DNA of 64,000 nucleotides from Rotaria socialis (GCA_905331475.1 CAJNYU010002346.1:124001-188000); one strand, 5' to 3'. Shown: positions 11,240 through 27,291, counted from the stretch's first letter. Notes: generated by a model from the sequence alone, not told the origin. Numbers and translations: made by a program.

Positions 11240-13254
11240 TTGTCTCTATCTTGGAATATAAATGTACATGTACACTTGTTGTTGCCTTTCAAATGAAAGA
11301 AAAAAAAAGAAAAAAGCATTATGTTTAAAACTATGTACATTGAAAAAATATTGCAACCGAGCAACACTGATGAGATTTATAGATCAAACTGTACATATGA
11401 ATCAAAAGAAAAAACGTTTATCGAGTATCAAACAAATCATTGAGAGAGTTACAGTAAGAACGAATATTTTTGAAGACCAAACAAAACATTTTATCAAAGT
11501 TTGTGTTTCCTTCTGATATTTCTTTATTTCAAATAGAGTTCGAAAGGCCCTTGATGAAATTCTTTTCTTCCCTATTGTAATGATTTAAGATATAGGCAAC
11601 AAAATTAATTAGACTTGATATTACGAATATTTACTAGATCTCATTTAATTACTAATTAAAAAGCCATAAAAGATAATATTTCATGATCGCCTTTTTTCTA
11701 TATAAGCAAGCAAATTAGTGCACACATTATAATATGAAGAACTATTTTCGGATCATAGTTAATCTTGAACTTTACACTCCGAATGAACATGAGAGAATCG
11801 AGATTATTCGATTATTGTATTAGTCAAATAAAATAGAGAACGAAGTGATAGCTTGCGTTTTAATAATTTATTATATTTTCATTCATTAATCTATTTTAAT
11901 TAGTTCCAATAAATGTACAGAGTAAATATTTAACTTGATGATCAAATCTCAAACTAACTTAATAAAAAGTAGACGTAAAATATTTGTCACTTAATTCGTA
12001 CGGAATATATTGATTTAAATAAAAGTATCTTGTTTGCATCCATCACTTAAGCATCACACATTTCCGTGGCAGTTGTTGTAAAAATTCTTCATCAAAGCGA
12101 ACAAAAATTCGAGACATGACTGTCGATACACATGACGCGCTCTTGCATGAACAAAAAAAGGAAACTTTATTGACAAAGAATGATAAATTTGCATGTTTCT
12201 TTATGTCACACGCATGCACACATCTGGATTTAATGGTTGTGCAATAGTTTCATGTCGCCTAGAGTCAAATTCAAATAAACAATGCCATTTATGAAATATG
12301 CCTATTAACTTTTTACATCATATTGAAGTTAAAACAAGTAACAAAAATATTATCTCGGTGTATAATCGTCTTAGTGTTGTTTTAAAGGAAGTAACTATCA
12401 AATTATTAATGATACTGTCATTAGAGATTGTTTGTTACATAAAAATATTTAAAAGATTGTATACAGAAAGCAAAAAGAAATATATCGCCTGAAGAATACT
12501 TATTTTGTAGGGCGAAGTTGATCATGTTAATTTTAAAAAATCTAATCAATACAGTGCATTCATAGAATAATAAATAAGGTTTTATAATACATGTTGTTGA
12601 TTGCTGTTTTGTTGTGGATTTCCACATTCATTTCGACGTAGATCACAAGATTGTGAATGAACAGTAGATAAAATTTCAAATACTCCTTTGAACTAGAGAA
12701 TGACTTTCATCAGGTATAGTAAAGATTAGTATAAAATTTGATGATATTGTATCTAAGCGATTCTAAATTTACAACTTTTTCCATTTCTTTTAATCTACTT
12801 AGCTTCTTATCGTATATTCGACAGAAGTTTTATTTTTAATAAATTCAATCAAAAGTGATCTACATTCATTTCATTCATCTATAAGTTATCATGAAATTCA
12901 TAAAAAACATTTAATATTATTTTAATTAGGCTATGATATTCTAAACATATCTATTTCATTAGTTCAAAGGAATTGGAATCATACAAGATAGTTAATCATT
13001 CTTGATCGAAATAAAGATTTATCAAAACTCTGTCCTCAAGGTACGAGCTAGTCGACCGCCTTCATTTCAATAGAACGTAGCTTTTCTTTCTCGTTCTCTT
13101 CGTTCGGATTTCAATGAAAACACAACAATATAAGAACATGGACGGAAATAGAGACATGTCATGATTTGACACAATAATATAAAAGAGAAAAAGCAAGCTG
13201 GTGCGACCGACTATATGTCTGTGAAAGTTTCCTATTACGCATTCACATAGATTG
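11240..13254. other. Intergenic region, AT-rich, no gene recognised
   Basis: Two kilobases upstream of the TBATA-like gene. Short open frames occur (for example 12298-12492) but none has recognisable motifs, splice support or codon pattern. No repeat of note was seen before 13250. Confidence 0.55.
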
Positions 13255-14760
13255 GAATCGCAAATAGAACTAGATGGTATCCGAGCTGCATTAGTATACA
13301 AAATCCAATGCGAAGCAAAGCTTCGGATGTTCACGGAAAATCTTCACTTCAGAGAAATCTTGAATACTTTTTATGTAGCCATAGCTCTATTTTTACTTAG
13401 CGATACATTCAAAAGGATCGATTTTCATTGATCGATTAGTTATCTCCATGATTCATCATCTTAGATCAGCTGTGTAAATGAACAGACTATAGTGGCTAAC
13501 ATATACTGATGACGCCATTAGCGTAGCATTTATGTAGTCCGTCGCAATTTGTTTTTCTTTTACTTTCTCGGCGTATGCATCGCGAATCGTCATTTTGTGT
13601 TGATATGATTTTGTGAACAGAAAGTCATAAAAAACTCATTGAAACCGGAGATGAAAGTATCGAGATAGAACTTCTGACATATTTTTTCTATTCTTTATTC
13701 TGATATTCTGTTCACTCACAAATATGGTTCCAAAATGGCGAAAATGAAAGAAATTTGTTGCAAGCTAATTAAAGTGACGTCATGAACATATGTTAGCCAC
13801 TGTAGTCTATTCATTTACAGCTGGTCTAAGATAATGAATCATGGATTAATCGATTAATCGAAATCGACCCTTCAGAATGTATCGCTAAGTAAGAATAGAG
13901 TTTTCTCAGTGACGAATTTCATCATGTCGACATAAAAAGTATTCAAGATTTCTCTGAATTGAAGATTTTTCGTGAAGATCCGATTTGAGCTTCGCATTGC
14001 ATTTGCATTCGAGTGAAACTTGAATACCATCTAGTTTCCTTGACCGTACGCATTGTTTTCGTCGTTTTGTGATTCAATAATCTCGAGAACCCAAAATCGT
14101 AGAAACGTGGTTGAAACGTGAGATCGAAGTATCAAGATCGAACTTCTCACACCTGTTTTAGAATCTTGAACAAGGAGGACACGGCGGACTTTTGGATTTC
14201 AAGTTACTTTCAACTATTTGAAGTAGCTTACTTTGAAGTACTTTTCAACTTCAAATTTTCCGGAAGTTACTTGAGGATATTTTAAGCGACTTGGTTTTGC
14301 TTTGGGCTATTAGGGTGGTACTTTGAGCTACTTCAAGTAGTCTAGTTTGAAGTACTTTGACGTACTTTTCTACGTCAAGCCCACCGCTTCCTCCTTGATC
14401 TTGAATCTGAAGTTCCGCTTTCTCATAAATTTTGTTCGAAAATGATGAAAATGAAAGAAATTTATTGCGAGATAATTAAAATGACGTCATCAGCATATGT
14501 TAGCCACTGTACTCTATTCATTTACAGATGATCTAAGATAATGAATCATGGAGATAAATAATCATTTAGGAATGTATCGCTAAGTAAGAATAGAGTTTTC
14601 AGAGTGATGAATATCATTACGGCTATGTAAAAAGTATTCAATATTTCTCTGAATTGAAGATTTTCCATAAGAGATACGAATTAATGCTTCGCATCGCATT
14701 TCGTATACAAGTGAAATTCCAATACCATCTAGTTTTAATTATCTCTTCATAAGTTTCTTT
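13255..14760. repeat. Block of three diverged repeat copies in mixed orientation
   Basis: One family occurs three times: inverted at about 13265-13545, direct at about 13640-14045, and direct again at about 14430-14745. Shared landmarks are the words GTTAGCCACTGTA, CTATTCATTTACAG, TCTAAGATAATGAATCATGG, GAATGTATCGCTAAGTAAGA, TTCTCTGAATTGAAGAT and ATACCATCTAGTTT. In the first copy these appear as reverse complements. A second landmark (AGTATCRAGATCGAACTTCT) recurs at about 13657, 14130 and, inverted, at about 14830, implying a tandem unit of roughly 470 bases plus inversions. No open reading frame. The last unit is interrupted by the MITE at 14171-14397. The family is not identified; it is probably a non-autonomous transposon or complex satellite. 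Confidence 0.8.
14171..14397. mobile_element. hAT-type MITE with 8-bp target duplication
   Basis: A 227-bp element with imperfect terminal inverted repeats: CAAGGAGGACACGGCGGACT at the left, and CAAGGAGGAAGCGGTGGGCT reading inward from the right. An exact 8-bp duplication, ATCTTGAA, flanks it at 14163-14170 and 14398-14405. The 8-bp duplication and CAAGG ends suit the hAT superfamily. The interior is rich in AAGTAGCTT/AAGTACTT words and is itself self-complementary, with no coding capacity. It is nested inside the repeat block. Confidence 0.9.
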
Positions 14761-15770
14761 CGTTTTCGTCATTTTGGAACAACATTTCTGAGCGAGCGGA
14801 ACTTCAGGTTGAACACTGGAAAACATATGTTCTCAGTTCGACCTCGATACTTCGGTCTCATGTTTTAACCAATTATGTACGATTTTCCGTTCTCGAGATC
14901 ATCGAGTCAGAAAACGACGGATTGCGATGCGTGCGATTTCAAGTAAAAGAAGAAAGAAAAAAAGAATTCGCAACGCACTACAGAAATGCTTCTTTCTGCT
15001 TCGCATCGCATTAATGAAGAATCACTATGACTTTAATGTTCTTGTTTCTTTGTGAATACGAATAGGCGAGAAACAAAGACGAAGAAGAAAAGAGGCTAAT
15101 ACCGATGTCACAAAGAAATCATCATTATCGTTATCATCGTCAATAAAAGAATCTACAAGAAGAACTTTTCTATTCTTCTATTTTTTCTCTCTCCTTTCTC
15201 TTATTATTGTATATGAGATTAGGTAAGTTCTTACAAACAAACTATTGCATTCTCTACAAATTGGTGTTTTTTTTTTAACAAACTTTTTAGTTTTCTAAAA
15301 ATACCCTTATTCATTTTATCTCTTTTTTTCTGCGAAAAATTTGATTGTGTGCTTTTAATATTAATAAAAAACATGTGATGACTATTTTTATTGATATAAT
15401 CTATATGCATAGGCATCAACTATCATTTTCTTTTTTTTACTTATCTCAGTTTCTTTTTTGTTCTGAAGTGTAAACTTCAGACGGAAACGAACGAAGAATA
15501 CGCCAAGCGGCAGGAACCTTATGATACATCTATTTACATCCTTTGATTCTCTTCATAAGCTCTATATTTCAGATCAATGTGGTGGCAGCTAATGTTTGCC
15601 TATTACATGTGAAAAGAAACAGATAAAATGTAATAAATAGTTCTGATGGCCCAATATTCTTTATTTTTTCCTGTGCTCTCATAGACATTGATCATTGAGT
15701 CGAATGATCACTTAGTTCATCCTGTAGATCAACCATAAACTTAAAATTTGTTTTTCTTCTAGATTGAACT
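14761..15770. other. Intergenic region upstream of the GPCR gene
   Basis: The first 250 bases still carry fragments of the neighbouring repeat (words such as CTTCGCATCGCATT near 15000 and an inverted landmark near 14830). The rest is AT-rich with A- and T-runs and no supportable gene. It probably includes the promoter and 5' UTR of the GPCR that starts at 15771. Confidence 0.55.
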
Positions 15771-18342
15771 ATGTCACAAGATTTCAACGGGGATATGAAT
15801 GCATCGAATGAATCCGATTCATTATGGGATAAATATTTTCATTCGAATACCTCTGTACTATTTTCATTTACACTTTTCTTTGCTTACGCTATTATATTTC
15901 TTGTTGGTCTTATCGGAAATATATTCGTTATTATAGTTATTATTAAATTTCGACGAATGCGTACATTAACGAATCGATTTTTACTGAATCTTGCTATATC
16001 CGATCTTTTAGCAACATTAATTTGCATACCACCAAATGCTTATCACCATTATGATAAACGTTGGATTTTTGGAGAATTTTTTTGTCGATTTGTTCCATTT
16101 ATACAGGGTAAATATATTTTTTCTTCTTCTACAGACATGGATGCATCTGATATTAATATGTGATTTTTTTTAGATAGAGGGAGAGAAATGTGTTGATTCG
16201 AAAATAGATTTAATTGACGCATATTCCTTTGAGACAAGATGAACTAGTGCATTAGAAGTCGAACAACATCTTGCACTGCATATTACGATGACATATAAGA
16301 AATTGATAGACAATTCGATTTATTACGGTTTTCGATTTGAACAAGATTAGAAGAACAACAAGACAAGAAGTTTATTCTATCTTAGGTTTCCGACGATATC
16401 GCAGATGCTTTTTTTTTGCTCTGTCTGTCATTTTCATTTCATATGTACATTTTAATTATTATTCAAAGATTAAAAATAACTTCAGCTATAGTTTTACTTG
16501 AGAAAATGAGAAAACATTATCATTTATCTTAGATGACAGCAATTCTCTACGGACATTTCGGTTGATGAGTGTCATTTTCCTCTACAATCGTAAAATATAC
16601 TGACGTAAAACTTAAGATATATTTCAAAATATACAGCACACTTTCTTTGTTTAGGAACATCCGTTGCCGTTTCAATATTTACATTAATGGCTGGTAAGAA
16701 TAGTCATATATCATAAAAGTTCTCGATTGCATTTTTTAACAAATTTTTCTTTTCGATGAATAGTCAGTGTTGATCGTTTTATTGCTATACATAAACCTAT
16801 TCATTCGAAATTACTATGTACATCAACAAGAATCTTTGCAATCATTGCAATAATATGGATTACTTGTACGTTATTAATTTGTTGTTTGCCATTTTTAATT
16901 GTCTTGAATGTTTTGTTTTCGTAGCATTTTTTCTAATGATTCCTCTAATCGTACATCATCGACTCATTGATCCGTTTGATACAATGTTAACAGCCTGTGC
17001 TGAAGAATGGCATCAAAATATGAATGCTCGATTAGTGTATGATTTTATTCTACTTTTTCTACTATTTATAATACCGCTAACACTTATGACATATTGTTAT
17101 ATTCGTATAAGTTTTTCTCTATGGTTTGTTGATTCGTATTTTCGTAAGTCATGGTCGTCATCATCCTCATCAACTACAAATATCGCACGATTTTCAACAA
17201 TATCTGAAGATACTCCTCAAGTTGATATGAATGATATTCGACGGTCAACATCTGCAAAAACTCGACCGTACTATATTCATTATCATAAAACATATGAGAA
17301 TGATTTTAAACGAAAACAGCAACAACAAAATGATCAAAAAAATCAAGATGAATATCGTTCATTAATAAATTCATCTGGAAAAAAACTAATATCCAATAGT
17401 CGACCCGGTCGAAGTAAAACAATAAATGATATTAAACAAAAGTCATCGTCTGTAACAGCAACAACGATGACAACAACAATAACAGGACATACAACATGTC
17501 GTCGTTCATCGTCACTTATTGGGAGACATTTCGGAGAAAATACTTATACTAATAATAATTTAAACCAAAGCCAACAAGGACGACAAATATCAGCACATCA
17601 TGGAAAATTTTCAAGTCTACATACAAGTGGAACATTACGCTCAAGTTTTACATATTTGCCCAATCACAATAGAATTCTTGGAAGTGTTATTGGAAGAATA
17701 AATGGAAATAATAGCAACAACAGTAATATTAATAATAATAATAATAATAATAGCCGTCGATCAACTATAGATGTTGAACGTGCAAGTCGGTTTTTGAAGA
17801 GTCGTAGACGTGTTGTAAAATTGTTAATTACTCTAGGTAAAATTTCTTTTTCTTTTTTTTCTGCCAAACAATCACATTATCTATTCAATTATTTATCTTT
17901 TCATCTTTCAATAGTAATTGTCTTTTTTGTCTCACGATTACCATCAAATATACTTTCAATCTATATTGATATAACATCAAATACTTATTTGCCCGACAAT
18001 ATATATACAAATCGAACCAAAATAGAAAGCATTGATGATGAAACTATAGACTTAGCAAATGATGTGGCAAATTCCGATAGGAAAATGACACTCGTACTAT
18101 ATGTTAATCCTATTTTACAATTGATTTCTTTATCAAATTCAGTTATTAATCCATTATGTTATTGTGTGATGAGTCACGCTGTTAAGAATATAATTACACT
18201 TATTCGTCAAAAGTTACGTAGACGTGGACAGAACAAATCATCACTCTTACCGCTAACACAACGACCTGCTGCCAACAATCAGTCGATGCAAAGAATGATA
18301 CAACATCGAAATTCATTTGAAAATAACAGATTGAACCATTGA
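15771..18342 (+). CDS. Class A (rhodopsin-like) GPCR, neuropeptide-receptor type, with very long third intracellular loop
   Basis: Plasma-membrane seven-helix receptor. Exons 15771-16107, 16655-16693, 16764-16865, 16925-17836 and 17915-18342 give 605 residues. The N-terminus has NAS, NES and NTS glycosylation sequons. TM1 holds the GN pair (LVGLIGNIFVI), TM2 NLAISDLLATL, extracellular loop 1 W followed by TM3 Cys (RWIFGEFFCRF), the TM3 end VDRFIAIHKP in place of DRY, and TM7 NSVINPLCYC in place of NPxxY. The peptide-receptor-like TM2-TM3 segment recalls NPY/NPFF/orexin/CCK-type receptors, but the ligand cannot be assigned. The third intracellular loop, from about residue 240 to 430, is low complexity and rich in Ser, Asn and Gln, ending in RSRRRVVKLLITL before TM6. 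TM6 lacks the usual FxxCWxP (it reads IVFFVSRLPSN). The C-tail is basic. Extension from the first exon without splicing at 16107 would stop at 16163. Confidence 0.88.
17731..17752 (+). repeat. AAT microsatellite encoding Asn run in the GPCR loop
   Basis: A perfect run of about seven AAT triplets within exon 4 of the GPCR, extending an asparagine-rich stretch of its third intracellular loop. Likely variable between alleles. Confidence 0.85.
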
Positions 18343-18404
18343 TCTCTCTTTGCTTAATTCTATTGTATATGATATGCCTATATATTTATATAATTTCAAG
18401 TTTA

Positions 18405-18410
18405 AATAAA
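18405..18410 (+). terminator. Polyadenylation signal AATAAA of the GPCR gene
   Basis: Canonical AATAAA 63 bases after the GPCR stop codon, followed within about 20 bases by an A-run. This is the most likely cleavage/polyadenylation signal for the gene. Confidence 0.65.
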
Positions 18411-18756
18411 AGAACATCTTTAAAAAAAATAGAATCTACTATAAATTTAAGTGTATTCTATTAATTATGAAATTTTCTGATAGATTAACTATTAACAGAA
18501 AATATTCATCAAATCGAAGAGAATCGAGATTAAAGTAGAATAAATGAAAATCAAAGAAGAGGATAAAAGCATGAATTTTACTCGATAATATGATGGACCA
18601 TATGACCGTCGGTTATGAACTTGAACCGAGATCTCATAATAATATATTTTATGCATATAAGGCAAATGTAAAATTCTCCTATCAAGTACTTAGTAGTTCA
18701 CTTCTGTCGTAGTGCATTGTAATATTAATGTACATGTGTTCGTGTTGATTCATTAC

Positions 18757-19083
18757 CAGGGTTGCCACCTCTTTCGCTTTTTCACTTTTTTCCGCTTTTT
18801 CGTATCAAACGTGCTGCATATTAAACATACGTACAGAATAATATTTGATATTATTGAATCAATTCTTATTGTTTACAAATACCGTGAGTCATCATTCTTT
18901 TATGTTTGAAACTTTGATGAAATAAAAAGAAATCCAATAAATATGAAAAATTGCCTAATATTCTCAGAAGTATTACAAATCTGCAACAATATAAGCCTCC
19001 GCTTTTTCTGTTTTTCTTTCCGCTATTTTCCGCTTTTTAAGATCAGTTTTCCGCTATTTAGACTTCTTCAGGTGGCAACCCTG
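18757..19083. mobile_element. hAT-type MITE with CAGGGTTGCC termini
   Basis: A 327-bp element whose ends are inverted copies of CAGGGTTGCCACCT. The flanks are TTCATTAC (18749-18756) and TTCATTAT (19084-19091), an 8-bp target duplication with one mismatch. The interior is dominated by CCGCTTTTT/CCGCTATTT repeats and shows no transposase. CAGGG termini with 8-bp duplication indicate the hAT superfamily. It differs in terminal sequence from the element at 14171, so it is a separate family. Confidence 0.9.
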
Positions 19084-20628
19084 TTCATTATCATCAAAAA
19101 TAATTTCATGGAAAGTAATATCAATAAAATAGTCGAGTAAAAGGTGAATGCCAAGATGGTGTTTCAAGTATGTGTTACAGTAAAAATAAAAAACTGTTCA
19201 ATTAATTTGCTTTTCATGCATGTTGGTGTCAAAACATCTTCCAGGATAGATGTTGTTTTTTTGTTGTGCACACATAAGCTTCGACTTCTTCGATAGACAT
19301 TTTCTCTAGGATGCAAGTTCTCAAGAAAATGGTGTCAGAATTATCTTAAGAATGTTTTCATGAATTTTATGCAAAAAATAAGTATGTTGACTAACTGAAT
19401 AAGACCACGAGAAAAATAATTGTTTGGAACGGAACTCAAAATTGTAATGAAATTTTCTATCGACTCACATTACCAATCATATCACTATTTTAAATCTACC
19501 AGATAGATGCTAATACAATTTTCGTAAGCTACTAATAAATGTCTGATTGAATTCCAGATTCAAAATTTTAACGATTCTTCCTGAAATATACGATCGATCG
19601 ATGGTAATTAATAATAGCAATAAGACAAATAACTTGGCCTTCAAAATATGGTATTATCGAATATGAGAATAGTTGATCTCATATCATTTCCATAACTTAT
19701 GAGAATTTGATGGTTTCATTCACTAATGGAAATCATGTCTCGTCAATAAAAAGTACTCAATAGATGATTGAATATAAAATTCCATTTGCGATAACAGTAA
19801 GCGCTGTCCGAACTCCGCTAAAAAATTAGTTTCGAAGGATGTGAATTGAATGAGTTTTGCTCGATAATATATCTAGTAGCAGATTGTCTACCGTAGTATT
19901 TTTCGAATATTAATTAGACTCACGGAGTATTATTAAATTATAAACATAAATTTAGAATAAGATAACAAAACCAATGATAGTGAATAAAACGTTTTATTAT
20001 TAATTTCTTCTAAATTTTCCATGAAAATTAAAACATCCATTCATTATTTGAAGGATCCACAAAGGAGAAAATGAGTACTTACATAGTATTTTTTTTGAAA
20101 GACAGAAAAACGTCTTTCATATTTTCTGTTATGTTTTTTGTTTACATTTGTTGTTCATGTTCTCTTAATTGTCTTAGTGTACGTATAAGAACAGCAGGCA
20201 CAAAAAAAGGGAACAAATTCGATAGAGCACACCGAGCAATTAGAAACAAAAGGAAATGTTGAATAACATTTAAAAGAGAACGAATATAGTAGCGTCAAAG
20301 ATAAGGAGGGAGGCGGGCCGTTTATATTGATATGCACAATAGTAGAGAGTAAACGTGAATTCATCAATCGTGTACAGAAGAAAAGAAAAAATAAATAACA
20401 AAATCTTAGTAACGTACAGGTGAATATATGCTTTCTGTTTTGTTTTTCACTGTGTACATAGACATTCGAAATTTTCAGAACAACTTTCGGATATATTCGT
20501 CTCGTTTTGTACAAAGAATTTAATCGAATAAATACGCAAATAAATCAAGAAAAAAGAGAAAAACCAAAAGAAAGACATGCAACTATTGAACAGAAACGAG
20601 AAGCAATAGAAAAAAAAGTAACAATATT
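19084..20628. other. Intergenic region between GPCR and NEDD4-like genes
   Basis: AT-rich sequence downstream of both convergent neighbours. Open frames on both strands around 20071-20514 overlap each other and have a biased Phe/Ser/Leu composition typical of chance frames. No repeat or RNA gene was recognised. Confidence 0.55.
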
Positions 20629-24338
<3,710 letters not shown>

Positions 24339-25755
24339 TTAAATATTTGTAAATACCTGAACTAAAAAATAAACAAATAACAATAAGCAAACAAAAACAA
24401 ATATGAATAAGAGTGAATAGATTGTTATTAATAATACTAGTCGTTATTAAACAATTGACACACAGTAAATATCAGGAGAAAAAGTAAACATAGATATGAT
24501 GACAGCAAATAAAGAAGTATGACAAACAGAACTACGAGAATGATGATGTAAAATAGATGAGTGGAAAAGATCGAGAAAAAAGCATACGAGAGTATTAGTA
24601 GATTTTTAACTTTTAAAAGCAATGACGATATTTGTAACCAATCAGAATAATGAGTAAGAATAGCTGTCGCAAGTTAACGATCATGCAAAAATAACATAAA
24701 AATAAAGTATGATAGGCATCTAATACTTGCGTGTCATAAAATACAGAATGTGAGAAAGTAATAATTTAACACATGAATAAAGTTTTAAATGATTGTGTTT
24801 TTCCCTATTAGTAAAAACCATTCTTTGCATGAATTTTGTAAAGCAAAATAAAAGATTCTCAAATTCATTGGATCTGTGTGTGACAATTTTTTAGCCATAG
24901 TTATCTCATAGAAAATAAAAACGATTTTGAATTTTTTGTCGATTAACGATATCAACAATAGAAAATTAGTCGAAAGTCAGCATATGCCGATCATCTGGAT
25001 CTGACAATATCAGCGACAGCAATAGTTTAAAATAAAGTCATAATTGTACATGACAGTTAGATAAAATGCCTATATTGATACCTGACTCAGACTTGATTTT
25101 GCACATCAACTACATATATGTTACAATCCTAATATTTCACATTATGATAGCGCTCTATGCTTAGATGGTAACTCTGCGTTTGTATCTGCTGAAAATCTAT
25201 TATTGAATTGATTTTTTTTAAATGTATTTCATTCACTAGTTTATTTTTTGTTCTAATTGTTTGCTTTCTCACCTGCTTTTTGCTTTTCCTCGTTAAGTTT
25301 ACAAATATCTTTTCCATCATCTTTTGTGATACTTATGTTTTTTTTTCTATGTATTTACGTAACAAGAGAACTGAGAGAAAAACAAACTTTCTTCTGATGC
25401 ATATTAATCTCATATAAGCGACAAAACAAATCGAAACTAACATTCCTTCTAATTCTAATTATACTATTGTTACAATCTCATCAAATCACATTTACAAGCC
25501 AGCCGCATTGCTTAGCATATCATCATCAATTGAAACATCAATACGATAAACAAGTTATACTTTTTCTTTAAAAAGGTTTTTCAAAAGTAGTTGTTGACTG
25601 GATTTTTAATAGCGTAGGTGGTATTCTATCGACACCACTTGGTTTAGCATTCAGCAATGCATTAAAAAATTAGCTGGTTTAAAGTTATGGGGATCATTAG
25701 AAAACAACAATGACAAGTATAATACAATTTACTTGTAAAACAAATCGGCTACAGC
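24339..25755. other. Intergenic region with a short decayed coding trace at its end
   Basis: Mostly AT-rich sequence upstream of the NEDD4-like start, with no supportable gene. At about 25583-25720 a plus-strand frame reads VVVDWIFNSVGGILSTPLG before a TAG, continuing in another frame as LAGLKLWGSLENN. This looks like old coding sequence. It may belong with the decayed stretch at 26385-26720 on the other side of the transposon at 25756-26356. No family was recognised. Confidence 0.45.
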
Positions 25756-26356
25756 TTGATTGCGGACATTTTATTCCTCCAATTAAGAGAAAAAGTCCGC
25801 AAACTAGAAACAGGGGGAGAGAAACAAAAATAGTCGCAGAGTGGAAAATGTCCGCAAAGCAGAATCGGGGGAAAGGAGAGAAAAAATGTCAGCATTATGG
25901 AATCAAGACAATATTTATTAGGTGAAAAAAAATACAGAAAAATCATTTATGAAGAATAGTTGAACATCTAACTGTGTTAGGTTGATAATCAAGATTCATT
26001 CCAAAATGATAATTTTTAAAAACCATAACCATCTTTATCAGATTGTGTGGAAATTTGAGAAAAGCTATCATTTTTCACGATGGAAATTTTTATATGATTC
26101 GTCTAGGTTTAACTTCGTCACTTTAAATGTTTTCCTTTCACAATACATGCTTATAAAATGGCCTGGATAACATGTGATGAACAACACTAGACTAGCTCGA
26201 AACAGTTGATATTATTCAGCACACCTATTTGCATGAATCATCTTAAAATATCAATTTTCGTTTGATTCCACAATGCGGACATTTTTGTCTCTCTCCCCCC
26301 GATTCTACTTTGCGGACATTTTTTTCCAACAATTAAGAAAAAACGTCCGCAATCAA
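25756..26356. mobile_element. 601-bp TIR element with repeated TGCGGAC motifs
   Basis: The ends are inverted: TTGATTGCGGACATTTT at the left, and TTGATTGCGGACGTTTTTTC reading inward from the right. Each end carries an internal hairpin (GCGGAC...GTCCGC) with AATTAAG inside, followed by a C/G-run block (CCCCCGATTCTACTTTGCGG and its counterpart) containing a further GCGGAC. So each terminus has several copies of TGCGGAC in alternating orientation, probably transposase-binding sites. The 390-bp middle has no recognisable protein. Target duplication could not be fixed. The superfamily is unknown. Confidence 0.8.
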
Positions 26357-26384
26357 GAAGACGCGAACAAATCATATTAATACA

Positions 26385-26720
26385 AAAAATACAACGGAAA
26401 AGCTCGTTCTTATCATAGATACTTTTAATAGATATTTATCATCAACATATAATTTATTTAGGCCCATCAACATTTCGAATGCAATGTTGGTCAAAATATC
26501 AATTAATAAATCTGATCTTTATCGTCAAATATCAACAAATGTATGAGAAAGTAATGAATTAAATACAAGAATAACAAAGCCATGAACTCTCATATTAACT
26601 GGAGATAAAACAGATAGCTGCATGTTATCTATTAGCAACTGATTTGTCACCTGGTTTATTTGAAATTGAACAAGCGTACGATATTACAAAACTAGGTAAA
26701 AAATTTTCTAATGGTTCATA
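26385..26720 (+). pseudogene. Decayed coding sequence of unknown family
   Basis: Plus-strand frames with coding-like composition, interrupted by stops and shifts: LVLIIDTFNRYLSST and YRQISTNV (stop near 26549), then, after two more disruptions, LATDLSPGLFEIEQAYDITK followed by LGKKFSNGSY, ending at about 26720 just before a MITE. The family is not recognised. With the trace at 25583-25720 it could be one dead gene split by the TIR element; that link is inference. Confidence 0.4.
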
Positions 26721-26748
26721 TCTTACTATCAACTACAACCAATACGAC

Positions 26749-26851
26749 ACTCTAAAAAGAATAGGTATTCTACGAAGCCTAAAACGGATCTTCCCGTGTC
26801 CCCTACGGAATATCCATTAAAAGTTCGGTAGAATACCTATTTTTTAAGAGT
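26749..26851. mobile_element. 103-bp palindromic MITE
   Basis: The ends are inverted copies: ACTCTAAAAAGAATAGGTAT at the left, and ACTCTTAAAAAATAGGTATT reading inward from the right, continuing as CTACCGAAC. Arms of about 28 bases surround a GC-richer centre (GGATCTTCCCGTGTCCCCTA). Too short to encode anything. Target duplication unclear. Confidence 0.75.
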
Positions 26852-27291
26852 TTATAAATCCCTGAACTCTTTCACGTAGACGTTTTTGCTTTTTTGCTTT
26901 TTGCATGGTATTGTCCTTCCAGTAGAGGGTTAGCGACGGTAAGATCGCGTTAACTGTTAAAATAACTGTTGTATTCTCTTTCTTCTCGACGAGAAAATAA
27001 ACGCAAAATATCTAAAAATATGAAATATTTTAATCTTTCTTTCCTTTGCTAAACAGAAGGAAAGCGGAAGTGCCACCCATAGTTTTTGAACATTCCAGAC
27101 GCCGCCGCCGGGAAGAAAAAAAGCTTTTAAACAGCAGCCGACGCCGTAAACTCATCGGCTTGCACCTCTACTTGTATGTTGTCAATTAAAAGTCGTTTTT
27201 GCGTTTCTTTTACTGTGTCCACACGCATTTCTCAAACGTGATTCTCATTTGAGTGTTCTTCGAAATATTTATCGTTTAGGTATATCGTATA

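Noticed and set aside
20071-20514. Overlapping open frames on both strands upstream of nothing obvious.
   Set aside because: Low-complexity Phe/Ser/Leu composition, no homology, mutually antisense.
24437-24622. Hydrophobic minus-strand frame suggesting a membrane peptide.
   Set aside because: Leu/Phe-rich composition follows from local T-richness; no start or splice support, and it lies in the NEDD4-like upstream region.
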